A stretch of DNA of 64,000 bases from Rhodococcus sp. 4CII (GCF_014256275.1 NZ_JACCFE010000005.1:62001-126000), one strand, 5' to 3'. Positions 16,783 to 25,985 are shown, counted from the first letter of the stretch. Notes: a model not told the origin generated them from the sequence alone. Made by a program: numbers and translations.

Positions 16783-17640
16783 TCAGCACGCAGCAGGCCA
16801 TGATCCCGCTCCTTCGATCGCATCAGGGCGAGTGCCTGCCAGGCCTACAGTGCCGCGGTGAGCGCGCAGCCACAGCACGGTCAACCCCGCCACGGACAGC
16901 GCACCGCCGCCCAGCGCCAGAACGGTGCCCGCAGCGGCAGCTCCCGGAAGGGCGGACACCGTGGGAAGGAGGGCGACCGCGGTACCGAGCGCAATGTAGA
17001 ACGGCACCCCCATCGTCAGCATGACCCGTTGTGTGGGCCAGGGGGTACGTCGACCAATCGGGTCCTCGCCGATCAAGGGGATCCAGAACAACAGGCCGCA
17101 GAGGAGAAAATACATGTGGGCGGAGATGTGCAACCACTGATGCTCGGTGCTCCACCGGTATATCGGCGTCAGGAGATAGACCGCCATCGCGCCGTAGTAG
17201 TCGGCGCACAACCAGAACACCGCACGGCGTCCGGCCGTGAAGCGGCGGACCAACGGATCCGCGAGGACGGCCGTGACCTCACTGCGCGTGCGCTGGGGGA
17301 GCGCCCGGGTGAGCAGACGGAGCGGGCCGCCGTATACCAGCAGAATCGGTGCGACCATCATGAGCACGAGATGCTGGCCGACATGGACGGCAAAGAGGTC
17401 GTCGTAGTGCGCTATCCCCGAGAACAAGGTGACCGCGACTACCCCGCATCCCCCGACATACGACCAGGTCCGACACCGCGGCCAGGTGCGGCCACTGCGT
17501 GATCTGCGGCGTGCTGCAATGACGAATGCCGACGCCAGAGCGATGAGAATCACCGTTCCGGCGACGGACGAGGTGTCGGTCGACCACCAGTTGACCGCAT
17601 CGGTCGTCGGGGGCGCTCCGTGGGCGCTATTCATGACCAT
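16783..17640 (-). CDS. CtaG-like cytochrome c oxidase assembly membrane protein
   Basis: A 285-residue polytopic membrane protein with about seven hydrophobic segments. The caa3_CtaG family pattern is present: HYDDLFAVHVGQHLVLMMVAPILLV with histidines facing the membrane, then HISAHMYFLLCGLLFWIPLIG and RVMLTMGVPFYIALG. CtaG proteins deliver copper to terminal oxidase. Here the gene overlaps a 74-residue ORF by 14 bp and follows a linalool-dehydratase-like gene, not oxidase genes. Whether it still serves respiration or a metal-requiring partner of its neighbours is open. Confidence 0.82.
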   Translation of the reverse strand: MVMNSAHGAPPTTDAVNWWSTDTSSVAGTVILIALASAFVIAARRRSRSGRTWPRCRTWSYVGGCGVVAVTLFSGIAHYDDLFAVHVGQHLVLMMVAPILLVYGGPLRLLTRALPQRTRSEVTAVLADPLVRRFTAGRRAVFWLCADYYGAMAVYLLTPIYRWSTEHQWLHISAHMYFLLCGLLFWIPLIGEDPIGRRTPWPTQRVMLTMGVPFYIALGTAVALLPTVSALPGAAAAGTVLALGGGALSVAGLTVLWLRAHRGTVGLAGTRPDAIEGAGSWPAAC

Positions 17641-17851
17641 GCTCTCGGGCAGGGGGAATCACTGAGAGGTCGCGGCGCCCCCGGACAGCGGAGACCCGCC
17701 GGAACCATTTTGCCCACGCAGGTATCCCCATCCAGGAGGCGGGTGCCTCTGCGATCCAGCGGATGGTGTCGGCGTAATGGGCACGAACCTGCCGCCATGC
17801 GGTGGTATGCAGCCGCCGAATCCCGGGCGGGGCGGTGGTCTCGTCCTTCAT
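17627..17851 (-). CDS. small protein between LinD-like and CtaG-like genes
   Basis: A 74-residue basic protein rich in tryptophan (TTAWRQVRAHYADTIRWIAE, then APASWMGIPAWAKWFRR). Its ATG overlaps the upstream stop by four bases and its end overlaps the CtaG start by 14, so it is almost certainly translated as part of the operon. No signal peptide; possibly an amphipathic membrane-associated partner. I do not recognise the family. Confidence 0.6.
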   Translation of the reverse strand: MKDETTAPPGIRRLHTTAWRQVRAHYADTIRWIAEAPASWMGIPAWAKWFRRVSAVRGRRDLSVIPPAREHGHE

Positions 17852-20052
17852 CGGTTCTCGTCTCCGTTCTGGAAGGCCAGCGCCAGGGCAGAGCGACCCG
17901 CGACCTCCACCTGGACTCGCGCCCGGCCTGCCTCATCGGCAACCACGGCTTCCTCGAGGGCACCCGTGAGCTTGTACCGACCGCCCGGGCGGAGGCGGGC
18001 AAACGTCACCGTTACCCGCTCCTGTCGACCGACCGTGCGCAATACCGCGTCGAGGTCGCGGCCGTTGGGGCTAACTGCGCGAGCGACCATCACCTGGGGG
18101 TACGGAACCGAATCGATGACCGGGCCCTCCTGCCATATCGCAGGCATCCCCTTCTCCACGATGTCGAGCCAGCCGCCGTGGCGCCCGAACAGGGCCCGCC
18201 CCAGACCCGCGTGAGCGAGAATCGATGCGCCTTCGGCGACGAGCCACCCTCGATTGTCGATCGAAATGTCCAGTCGTTCGCGCAGCTCACGGTAGACGCC
18301 GAGGCTGAGCTCTTCATCGCCGGCCTCGCGTGCTTCCTCCATCACCATCGCGTAGCCGGCGAGCGGATTGAACGTGTAGTTGCCCGGGTCGAGAAGCCTG
18401 TCATCGGTGCGGAACGGGGTAGCGATCTCGCCCTCCGGGGTCCTGCACGCCGCCTGCAGCAACAAAAATCCACGGTCGGCGACATTAGGAACGAGATTGC
18501 GCAGATCCGCTGACAGAGTCAGCCCGGCCGCGCCGATCCCGACCCGGCTTGATCGGTGCCCGTTGACCATGCCGTCCGGGCGGACCAGCTCCTGCTGGAA
18601 CCCACGACGATATCGATCGCCGATCTGGTCCCAATACGTTGTGCCATGGAGGCGGTCATGGAGCCTAAGGCCGGTTCCTCCCCTCATGTTGCACAACGAG
18701 AAGATCCAATTCGGTTCGCACACCACCAAGCCCCACGGCGAGCGCACGTAATCGGCAGCCAGAGATGCACACAGTGCCCCATAGCTGAGCGGGTACCGCC
18801 GCTGGTCGTTCCAGGTGAACATCAGCGAACCCGGCTCACTGTGCTGCAGATCCCCACTCACGGTCTGGTACAGCCCGAGCGACTGCGCAAAATACCCGGT
18901 CATCATGATGTTCTGCCGCTTGGCCGGATCCGGATCCCACTCGAGATTTCCCCAGAGATTCTCGAGCGCCCAATACCCCCACACCTTCTTCTCAAGGTAC
19001 CGGGTAATCAGCTGACGTTGAGCATCTTCCAGGTATCCCTTGAAGGCCGGCACGCGAGTGTACTGCTGCAATGCCAAGGCATCGATCACCGCATTGATCT
19101 GATAGCGCAAGGCCGCCGGCTGAAACTGGTCGATCACATTCCAGTTCGACCAGTCGTCGGGGGCCTGATTCGCCATATCGACGAACCGACGTGTCAAGGC
19201 AAGTTCCTCGTCGTCGAGCTCATCGGCGACGTGCACATCCGGGCGTTTCGCACCTTCGAGGGGACGCGAAGCCTGCCCCAGGAACGCGTTGGCGGCCTCG
19301 GCCTTCGCGACCTGGTGCGTAAAACTGCGGCGACGGTGCCGACCGACCTCCAACGCTGTCAACGCCGTCGCGCCCGCAACGGCGAGAGCCGCCCTTCTCC
19401 AGGTGCGCTTCGACCGTGATGCCCGTCGAGCGGCATAGGCCGCCGCCCCGATCCAGACCACCGGCGGCAGCACCATGTTGCCGGTGCCGAACCACAGCAG
19501 CAGACTGAACGCGAATGCGACAGCCGTCAACGTGAAACGGGCGGGGTCACGGGTGTAGAGAAAACCCGCACCGGGGAGCATCATCCCCGTCGCGAAACCC
19601 TGGTTGCGAGCCTTACCGCCGGAGAGCGAAGCCGCGACACCAACAGCCTGCGCGCTCCCGAGGATCGCGAGCATCCTGCGTTGGCGTGCCTGCGCCAATG
19701 GACCGTTCGCGCCCTTCGCGGGAGGTATCTCGATACCTTCGTATACCGGTCCCGCATCAGCGAAGGTCGTCTCGCGGGGTGGCGTGACCGTGGTGACCAA
19801 GCCTGCCACGAGCGGTGCGAGGAGCGGCGCCCAACCCGATGTGGCCAGGGCAGCGCCAGCGGCGACGGTTCCGGACAATATCGAGTCCGAGGCTTTCGAG
19901 CGCCCGGCTGCGGCCTCCTCGAGCGCAGTAATGACCGAATCCCACCCGTGATCGCGGACCGTGCTTCTACACGCGTCAAGTAACTCGCGCAGGGCGCCGG
20001 GAGGAAGCCCGGCATCGAGACTCAGGAGCTTCGCACGCCTACCAGCGACCAT
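17848..20052 (-). CDS. linalool dehydratase/isomerase-like domain protein with N-terminal membrane region
   Basis: About 734 residues. The N-terminal third has hydrophobic segments (DSILSGTVAAGAALATSG; FTLTAVAFAFSLLLWFG; VVWIGAAAYAARRA). From about residue 230 a soluble helical domain contains VWGYWALENLWGNL, KRQNIMMTGYFAQSLGLYQ and CEPNWIFSLCNMRGGTGLRL followed by DRLHGTTYW. These are the hallmarks I recall for the linalool dehydratase-isomerase (Ldi) fold, including the cysteine-containing CEPN and SLCN motifs near the active site. ATG at 20052 has GAGGAAC at proper spacing. A perfect 18-bp operator copy lies 182 bp upstream. The substrate is unknown; the fold suggests a hydratase/dehydratase acting on an alcohol or alkene. 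Confidence 0.65.
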   Translation of the reverse strand: MVAGRRAKLLSLDAGLPPGALRELLDACRSTVRDHGWDSVITALEEAAAGRSKASDSILSGTVAAGAALATSGWAPLLAPLVAGLVTTVTPPRETTFADAGPVYEGIEIPPAKGANGPLAQARQRRMLAILGSAQAVGVAASLSGGKARNQGFATGMMLPGAGFLYTRDPARFTLTAVAFAFSLLLWFGTGNMVLPPVVWIGAAAYAARRASRSKRTWRRAALAVAGATALTALEVGRHRRRSFTHQVAKAEAANAFLGQASRPLEGAKRPDVHVADELDDEELALTRRFVDMANQAPDDWSNWNVIDQFQPAALRYQINAVIDALALQQYTRVPAFKGYLEDAQRQLITRYLEKKVWGYWALENLWGNLEWDPDPAKRQNIMMTGYFAQSLGLYQTVSGDLQHSEPGSLMFTWNDQRRYPLSYGALCASLAADYVRSPWGLVVCEPNWIFSLCNMRGGTGLRLHDRLHGTTYWDQIGDRYRRGFQQELVRPDGMVNGHRSSRVGIGAAGLTLSADLRNLVPNVADRGFLLLQAACRTPEGEIATPFRTDDRLLDPGNYTFNPLAGYAMVMEEAREAGDEELSLGVYRELRERLDISIDNRGWLVAEGASILAHAGLGRALFGRHGGWLDIVEKGMPAIWQEGPVIDSVPYPQVMVARAVSPNGRDLDAVLRTVGRQERVTVTFARLRPGGRYKLTGALEEAVVADEAGRARVQVEVAGRSALALAFQNGDENR

Positions 20053-20233
20053 GTACCAGTTCCTCACATTCTGTCTTGGGCACCGATCGCATTCGTCAGA
20101 TACGAGTCTCGATCGGAGATGCTGCCCGGTGGGCCCGAGCGCCCGATGACAACGTTCCTCCATGCTAGGAGTCTCGAGTGAGCTCGCACACAGACGAAAA
20201 GCCTCCGACCGCAGTCAGTTTCGGCAATCTGTT

Positions 20234-20251
20234 CTACGTCATATGACGTAG
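20234..20251. promoter_or_regulatory. 7-2-7 palindromic operator (site 2, perfect)
   Basis: CTACGTCATATGACGTAG, an exact 18-base palindrome, lies 182 bp upstream of the LinD-like gene. It is the best copy of the recurring element and defines its consensus. Confidence 0.7.
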
Positions 20252-20462
20252 GCGCCCTGGCGGAGGACTGTGCGGTGGTGGGCACCCCGAGGCGCAAACG
20301 AAGGCGCCCGCCACGGCTCGCTGCGGGATTCGGTGGTCGGCGTAGGCCAATCCCAGCAGCTCTCGGGTGGTCGGCACCGCGGCACCGATCACGGTCCCTT
20401 CCCTCGCATCGGTTCCGCGCGATTGCGGCCACGTGCAACAACGTGTGCATCTGTTGAAAAGG

Positions 20463-20569
20463 TCGGCGGGGCCGTCGGATTCACGCGAGAAACCCACTTC
20501 AGTCGTGCATTCAAGAAACAATTTGGGATAACACCGAGGGAGCGGCGGATGCAGCACTGGACCGCATGA
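20463..20569 (+). pseudogene. remnant of an AraC-family regulator C-terminus
   Basis: The + strand reads GGAVGFTRETHFSRAFKKQF and then GITPRERR before a TGA. This is the second helix-turn-helix of an AraC/XylS regulator almost to the residue pattern (GF-x-S/T-x-x-x-F-S-R-A-F-K-x-x-F-G-x-T-P). No DNA-binding first helix or ligand domain is visible upstream in the same frame, so only about 35 residues remain. It lies between the LinD-like and acyl-CoA dehydrogenase genes, on the opposite strand to both, and may mark a lost regulator. Confidence 0.55.
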
Positions 20570-20625
20570 AAAGTTCGACACAATCGCAGGCGAGAAATGG
20601 CGGCGTCACCAGCCCCCAGTGCGCA

Positions 20626-21777
20626 TTAATGCCGTGCGACGGACTTACCGATAATGTCCTTCATTATCTCGGTTGTGCCACCGTAGAGCGTGCTCGCTCG
20701 AGCGTCGACAAATTCTCTACCGATCCGGTACTCGGTCATGAACCCGCTGCCACCGTGAAGCTGAAGGCTTCGAGTAATCACCTTCTGCTGAAGCTCGGTA
20801 ATCCACCACTTCGCCATGGCCGCCTCGGTCGCTGTAAGCCGCTCTTCAACATGTTCTACCAGACACCGATCCAGGAACACTCGCGCGATCTCGACTTCCG
20901 TTGCCAGTTCCGCCAACGTGAACCGGGTCGACTGGAAATCGGCCACTCGTCGCCCGAACGCGCTCCGCTCCTTGGTGAAGCGCACGGCTTCCTCGAGCGC
21001 GACTTCCATGCTGGTGGCGGACATGACTGCAATGCTCAAACGTTCCCGCACCAGGTTGTGCATTAGGTAGTCGAATCCGTGACCTTCCTCGCCCAGGAGG
21101 CAGTCCGCTGATACTCGCAGGTTGTCGAAGAACAGTTCCGCGGTGTCCTGTGCCGCCAGGCCGATCTTGTTGAGTTTGCGTCCGCGAACGAATCCGGGGA
21201 GGTCGGTCTCGACCAGGAAGAGGCTGATGCCCTTCCGTCCGGCATCGGGAGCCGTCTTGGCGACCACAATCACCACATCGGCGAGAATTCCGTTGCTGAT
21301 GAACGTTTTGGCACCGTTGAGGATGTAGCTGTCACCATCCTTGATGGCAGTCGTGGTGATTCCGGCGAGATCACTTCCCGATCCTGGCTCGGTCATCGCA
21401 ACAGCAGCGATGAGAGTTCCCGCGCACAACCCGGGCAGCCACCGCTGCTTCTGTTCGGGTGAGCAGAGCTGATTGAGGTAGGGCGCGATGAGATCATTGA
21501 ATCCACAGAGATTCATCACCACAGATCCCGCGCCGATCCGGGACAATTCCTCGTTCAGCGCGACGTTGAATCGGAAGTCGTCGATTCCGCCACCGCCGTA
21601 CTTCGCGTCGACGTCCATCCCGAGAAGTCCCAGGGAGCCCGCCTGGGTAAAGACTGTCCGATCCACCATCCCCGCCCTCGCCCAACGTTCGAGATGGGGC
21701 TCGACGTGACTACGGGCGAAATCGCGAGCGAGGCCGCGGACAGCGTGATGGTCATCGGAATAGAGCAAACGTTCCAT
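20626..21777 (-). CDS. acyl-CoA dehydrogenase
   Basis: A 383-residue FAD acyl-CoA dehydrogenase. AMTEPGSGSDLAGI and FISNGILADVVIVVAKT are the two family signatures; GGSGFMTEYRIGREFVDAR contains the C-terminal FAD/substrate region, and YGGTTEIMKDIIGKS ends it with the glutamate position expected for the catalytic base in this class. ATG at 21777 is preferred; a TTG two codons earlier is the only alternative. It would introduce a double bond alpha,beta to a CoA thioester, consistent with side-chain degradation of phenylpropanoids or fatty acids. It is monocistronic with a long upstream gap. Confidence 0.9.
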   Translation of the reverse strand: MERLLYSDDHHAVRGLARDFARSHVEPHLERWARAGMVDRTVFTQAGSLGLLGMDVDAKYGGGGIDDFRFNVALNEELSRIGAGSVVMNLCGFNDLIAPYLNQLCSPEQKQRWLPGLCAGTLIAAVAMTEPGSGSDLAGITTTAIKDGDSYILNGAKTFISNGILADVVIVVAKTAPDAGRKGISLFLVETDLPGFVRGRKLNKIGLAAQDTAELFFDNLRVSADCLLGEEGHGFDYLMHNLVRERLSIAVMSATSMEVALEEAVRFTKERSAFGRRVADFQSTRFTLAELATEVEIARVFLDRCLVEHVEERLTATEAAMAKWWITELQQKVITRSLQLHGGSGFMTEYRIGREFVDARASTLYGGTTEIMKDIIGKSVARH

Positions 21778-22444
21778 GATCAATAGTGTCTTTCATCCAC
21801 GGCGGCGAAACCCTCAGCAGTCAACTCTCGCCGCCAACATATGGTCCAGGGAAAACCCGGAAGGCGCATCTGGCGCGGGCTTGGACTGAGTGGCAGTCAT
21901 TCCCACAGACGGAAGCCGCATCTTGCGAGATTCCGCCACCACCATATATGCCCACACCCGGTGCCGAACCTTCGGTGGATCCGCCGACCACTGCACCGCA
22001 TGAGTGCACGGTGCCGCATTCGTCAGACCCGCTCAGCCGGTATTCACCGACGGCTCAGTGGTTCTGCCTCCGTGGACCACAAACAAAACACGGCGAGTAC
22101 GTCATTCGACGCACCGGATGTACGCCATCCGTCCGCGCAGCTCACGTCAAGAGTCGGTTCTGAAAAGTGTTATCCGCCTTTACGGTGATGTGTGTCACGA
22201 CCACGTGCACGACATCTGAGAGAGGTGACTCCGAGGGAGATATCGGGATCCACTGACTGCCCGATCGACACAGTCGCGGATGGCTTCGGCAACGCACAGC
22301 ACGCACACGGCCTCCACCCTGGCACCCGGTAATCGCAAGGAAATCGCCGACGCGCGCCCCGCGGACGGAGTCCGCGGTCGCTGCGGGTGCGCTGTTACGC
22401 GTCTTCACAGCACAAAATTGTTGCTCTTCAGAAAGGTAGCCCCG
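21778..22444. other. intergenic region between acyl-CoA dehydrogenase and MHS transporter
   Basis: About 665 bp between divergent genes. Short frames on both strands have no ribosome site or motif, and one longer minus-strand frame is only the shadow of the transporter. The stretch around 22185-22220 (GTGTGTCACGACCACGTGCACGACA) has partial dyad symmetry and may be part of the transporter promoter. No copy of the 7-2-7 operator was found. Confidence 0.35.
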
Positions 22445-23791
22445 ATGCCCGGCACCGAGGTACACAGCAACCCGTCCCCACCGACCGCACGCGAACGACG
22501 CAAAGTCCTCGGCGCGAGTTTCATCGGAACCGCGATCGAGTGGTACGACTTCTTTATCTATGGCGCCGCCGCGTCGATGATTTTCGGGCCGCAGTTCTTC
22601 CCGAGCGAGGATCCGATGACCGGGACGTTGGCCGCGTTTGCGACCTTCGCAGTCGGCTTCATAGCCAGGCCGCTCGGCGGGATTGTGATGGGGCACTACG
22701 GCGATCGGGTCGGCCGCAAGAAGATGCTGCTGATTTCGATGCTGCTGATGGGCGGCGCCACTGTGGCCATCGGGTTGCTCCCGAACTACGCCGCGATCGG
22801 CGTATTCGCGCCGATCCTGCTGGTCACTCTCCGCTTCATGCAAGGCCTCGGCGTAGGCGGCGAATGGGGCGGGGCAGTCTTGATGGCTGTCGAATACGCT
22901 CCTGCCCACCGACGCACGTTGTATGGCGCGTTCCCGCAGATGGGTCTGCCGGCCGGCGTCATCACATCCAATATTGTGTTCATCATCGTGACCTCGATAT
23001 TCGCGCCGGAGGTATTCAGCGACTGGGGTTGGCGGGTGCCGTTCCTGCTCAGCGGTGCGTTGATTCTGGTCGCCCTGTATCTGCGCGTACAGGTGGAGGA
23101 AACACCGTCCTTCCGCAATGCCCGGGCACATGGCGATGTGGAGTCCAGTCCGCTGACGACAGTCCTGCGGGAGCACGGCGGGACCGTAGCTTTGGCTGGG
23201 GCGATTTCGATCGCATGTCCCGCATTCGGCTACATCTACTCGGTCTACCTCTTGTCATACGGAACCAAGGAACTCGGAATCGCGCAGTCGACGCTTCTCG
23301 AGCTGATCGTGGCCGGCGCGGTGGTGCAGCTGATCTCGATATACATCGCCGCGGTCCTCGCGGACCGGTACGGGCAACGCCCGATCTTCCTCGCTGGAGC
23401 CGCGGTCGTGGCGGTGTGGGCATTCCCCTTCTTTATGCTGGTCAACACCGCGAGTCCGCTCCTGATCTTCGTAGCCTTCGTCGTAATGCTCTTGGGCACA
23501 TCGTTGATGGCTGGCCCTCAGGCGGCGATGATCGCGGCCTTGTTCCCGGCGAACATCCGCTACAGCGGCACGTCGATCGCCTATCAGATCGGGTCGATCC
23601 TCGGTGGTGGCTTCGCTCCGTTGATCGCGACCAGCTTGTATGCTCGGTTCGGCTCGACCACGCCGACCTCGATCTACCTGATGATCCTCGGTTTGATCAG
23701 CCTGATCGCGATTGCGACGTTACGTGTGCCACGTACTCAGTCCGTCGAGCCGACGACCGCAGGCGACCGCCAGGCAGATCCGGTCACCTGA
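22445..23791 (+). CDS. MHS-family MFS transporter (aromatic/dicarboxylic acid:H+ symporter-like)
   Basis: A 448-residue protein with 12 hydrophobic segments. The family signature GTAIEWYDFFIYGAAASMIF opens TM1; GHYGDRVGRKKMLLISM is the loop 2-3 motif; RFMQGLGVGGEWGGAVLMAVEYAP is the MHS hallmark in TM4; ADRYGQRPIF repeats the loop motif in the second half. ATG at 22445 has GAAAGG upstream, and the protein starts just before the conserved part; an earlier ATG at 22280 would add an unrelated tail. MHS members import shikimate, proline/betaine, citrate or aromatic acids. Beside a lignin-aromatic cluster an aromatic acid is likely. Confidence 0.9.
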   Translation: MPGTEVHSNPSPPTARERRKVLGASFIGTAIEWYDFFIYGAAASMIFGPQFFPSEDPMTGTLAAFATFAVGFIARPLGGIVMGHYGDRVGRKKMLLISMLLMGGATVAIGLLPNYAAIGVFAPILLVTLRFMQGLGVGGEWGGAVLMAVEYAPAHRRTLYGAFPQMGLPAGVITSNIVFIIVTSIFAPEVFSDWGWRVPFLLSGALILVALYLRVQVEETPSFRNARAHGDVESSPLTTVLREHGGTVALAGAISIACPAFGYIYSVYLLSYGTKELGIAQSTLLELIVAGAVVQLISIYIAAVLADRYGQRPIFLAGAAVVAVWAFPFFMLVNTASPLLIFVAFVVMLLGTSLMAGPQAAMIAALFPANIRYSGTSIAYQIGSILGGGFAPLIATSLYARFGSTTPTSIYLMILGLISLIAIATLRVPRTQSVEPTTAGDRQADPVT

Positions 23792-23807
23792 TCGAGCAGA
23801 ATCGGTA

Positions 23808-23830
23808 CCCCGCCGCCGTTGGCGGCGGGG
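23808..23830 (+). terminator. terminator hairpin after the transporter
   Basis: CCCCGCCGCC-GTT-GGCGGCGGGG, a perfect 10-bp GC stem with a 3-nt loop, begins 16 bp after the transporter stop. Confidence 0.75.
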
Positions 23831-24016
23831 CACAGACTGTCAGCGATGGTTGAGTCCCTGCACAAACTTGACCGGCACTGTCCGACTATCTTCGAAAGTA
23901 CCGCTGCATCCCACCGGATCGCTCCGCTGCGTGCCGCGGTGTATGCGACGGTCGCAATTCCGCCGCGGCCGCCAGTCGGGTGCCCCGACGCAAACGGCTC
24001 CTCAAGGAAATTCATC

Positions 24017-24184
24017 GTGTTGAGCCTTTTTCTGCACGCCATCGCGGCGTTCCTCTACCTGTTCGTCCGGTCCGCCTGGCGACGGCCAACTACCGGATCG
24101 TTCGACGACTGTCCGACCCGCATCGCGGCGTGTGAGGAATTGCCGGTCACCGAGACCATGGGGCCGCCGATATGGGGCGGGTGA
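24017..24184 (+). CDS. putative 55-residue membrane protein upstream of fdhD
   Basis: GTG at 24017 follows AAGGAAA. The product starts with a single hydrophobic helix (LSLFLHAIAAFLYLFV), then a short hydrophilic tail (SAWRRPTTGSFDDCPTRIAA) with two cysteines. Its TGA at 24182-24184 overlaps a GTG at 24181 that is in frame with fdhD (GTGA), which argues for translational coupling. No family recognised. Confidence 0.4.
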   Translation: MLSLFLHAIAAFLYLFVRSAWRRPTTGSFDDCPTRIAACEELPVTETMGPPIWGG

Positions 24185-24993
24185 GCACCCGGACCCCGGT
24201 GACCCGGATCCGTGGTGCACACCGCAGCACACGACCGGACACGGTGGTGGTCGAGGAACCCCTCGAGATCCGGGTCAGTGGCGTGCCCTTAGCGGTGACG
24301 ATGCGGACCCCGGGATCGGATGTGGAACTGGCCCAGGGGTTCCTGCTCACCGAAGGCATCATCGCCGACCGCGTGGACATCGCGTCGATCCGGTACTGCA
24401 ACAGCGTCGACGGAAACGGTGTCAACACCTACAACGTCCTCGACGTAGACCTCGCACCGGGGGTGTCGCTGCCCGAGACCGGAATCGAGCGCAACTTCTA
24501 CACCACCTCCTCGTGTGGAGTGTGTGGCAAGGCGTCGCTTGATGCGATCCGGCAGCGCACCCGGCACTCCCCGGCGGCGGACCGAATCCGAGTCGAGGCG
24601 GCCACCATCTCGTCGCTACCGGACAAATTGCGGACGGCACAGAAGGTCTTCGACATCACCGGCGGACTGCATGCAGCCGGGCTGTTCACCGCGGACGGGC
24701 AACTCATTGCGGTCCGTGAGGACGTCGGCCGGCACAACGCCATCGACAAACTGATCGGGCGGGCGATCGAACATGGCCAGGTACCGCTGCGCGGCACAGT
24801 ACTTCTCGTCAGTGGTCGTGCGTCATTCGAACTCGCACAGAAGACGGTGATGGCCGGGATTCCCGTTCTCGCCGCAGTCTCGGCGCCGTCGTCACTTGCG
24901 ATCGATCTCGCCCACGAGGCCGGACTCACGCTCATCGGCTTCCTTCGCGGGCCCACAATGAACCTCTATACCCATCAGGAACGAGTGTGTTGA
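24172..24993 (+). CDS. fdhD: formate dehydrogenase accessory sulfurtransferase FdhD
   Basis: FdhD transfers sulfur from a cysteine desulfurase to the molybdenum/tungsten bis-MGD cofactor of formate dehydrogenases. The protein (273 residues) has ELAQGFLLTEGII and the persulfide-carrying SSCGVCGK (CxxC), then TGGLHAAGLF and REDVGRHNAIDKLIG, and GRASFELAQK near the end. ATG at 24172 and GTG at 24181 are both possible; the second overlaps the small upstream ORF. Its client is most likely the molybdopterin oxidoreductase at 41.6-44 kb, and the cofactor link is completed by moaA at 1.8 kb. Confidence 0.95.
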   Translation: MGRVSTRTPVTRIRGAHRSTRPDTVVVEEPLEIRVSGVPLAVTMRTPGSDVELAQGFLLTEGIIADRVDIASIRYCNSVDGNGVNTYNVLDVDLAPGVSLPETGIERNFYTTSSCGVCGKASLDAIRQRTRHSPAADRIRVEAATISSLPDKLRTAQKVFDITGGLHAAGLFTADGQLIAVREDVGRHNAIDKLIGRAIEHGQVPLRGTVLLVSGRASFELAQKTVMAGIPVLAAVSAPSSLAIDLAHEAGLTLIGFLRGPTMNLYTHQERVC

Positions 24994-25117
24994 CAGAGGC
25001 TGTTCGCTGCGGAAGAGAGAAAAACGCGCAGCGCCTATCGTCCTGAGGCGGAGCCAGCGGCGCACCAGCAGGGGCTAGGGACGCGAGTTTCCTACGATCT
25101 ACGAGGACTGGAGATGT

Positions 25118-25855
25118 TCAGTGGAGAAGCCCGCCGCCGTCGTATACCAGCGACTGCCCGGTGATCAGGGCGCCGTCCGGGGATGCCAGGAAGGCCACCA
25201 TGCCGGCGAACCACTCGGGGGTGACGAATTCCTGAATTGCCTGTTGAGACATCGTCCGGGCGAAGACATCGTCGCCGGAATGGGCGCAGGTCCCCGGTGT
25301 GGCGACTTGGGCGGGCATGACGGCGTTGACGGCGATCCGATGCTCACCTAATTCCCGGGCCATCACACGTGTCATGCCGATCAGGGCGCCCTTGCTGGCA
25401 ACGTATCCGATCTGTCCCGGAGCACCGGTGAAGAAGGTTCGGGATGCAATGTTGATGACCCGGCCGCGGTGGGGGCTGTCGCGCAGGTAAGGAAAGCAGG
25501 CCTGCACCATGCGTAGGGCACCGACCGCATTGACATCGTAGAAGCGGTGCAGTTCCTCGGGCGAGGCATCGAGCAGGCTGCCACGGCCGGAGAGTAGTCC
25601 GGCGTTGTTGACCAAGATATCGATGGTCCCGAGGCGCGCGGCGACAGCTTCGACGGTCGCGGTGACGGCGGCGGTGTCCGTGACGTCGCACGTCCAGGGA
25701 AGGACTGATTCCGAGGCGTCAGAGCCCGCCTCGATGTCGATCGCGGCGACGGCTGCCCCATCGGCGGCAAGCCGGTTGGCGATTGCCCGGCCCAGGCCGC
25801 GGGCCGCACCGGTCACGATGGCGGTTCGGCCGGTAAGGGTGCGCGAAGGGTGCAT
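25118..25855 (-). CDS. SDR family oxidoreductase
   Basis: A 245-residue classical short-chain dehydrogenase: TGAARGLGRAIAN for the cofactor, DIEAGSDA with the acidic residue that prefers NAD, NNAGLLSGRG, the serine in NIASRTFF, and YVASKGALIGMTR as the YxxxK pair. ATG at 25855 has GGAG six bases upstream; the TTG at 25915 would add a 20-residue tail. A strong hairpin separates it from the LigM-like gene upstream, so it may be read from weak read-through or its own promoter. Its substrate is unknown; a hydroxy intermediate of aromatic catabolism is plausible. Confidence 0.85.
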   Translation of the reverse strand: MHPSRTLTGRTAIVTGAARGLGRAIANRLAADGAAVAAIDIEAGSDASESVLPWTCDVTDTAAVTATVEAVAARLGTIDILVNNAGLLSGRGSLLDASPEELHRFYDVNAVGALRMVQACFPYLRDSPHRGRVINIASRTFFTGAPGQIGYVASKGALIGMTRVMARELGEHRIAVNAVMPAQVATPGTCAHSGDDVFARTMSQQAIQEFVTPEWFAGMVAFLASPDGALITGQSLVYDGGGLLH

Positions 25856-25940
25856 CACGGCTCCTGCAGGCTCGTCGGCCGCATCAAAGTTCGGCTCGGT
25901 GTGCGGGTTGCTCAAACAGAGGGGGTTGGGGCCGCCGCAT

Positions 25941-25976
25941 CCGGTCGGGCCGCCGCTTGCGCGGCGGCCCGACCGG
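25941..25976 (-). terminator. 16-bp perfect terminator hairpin after the ligM-like gene
   Basis: CCGGTCGGGCCGCCGC (25941-25956) pairs exactly with 25961-25976 across a TTGC loop, starting 10 bp beyond the stop of the O-demethylase gene in its direction of transcription. It is the strongest hairpin seen in the window and probably ends the galB-galC-ligM transcript. Confidence 0.8.
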
Positions 25977-25985
25977 AGATTGGTG

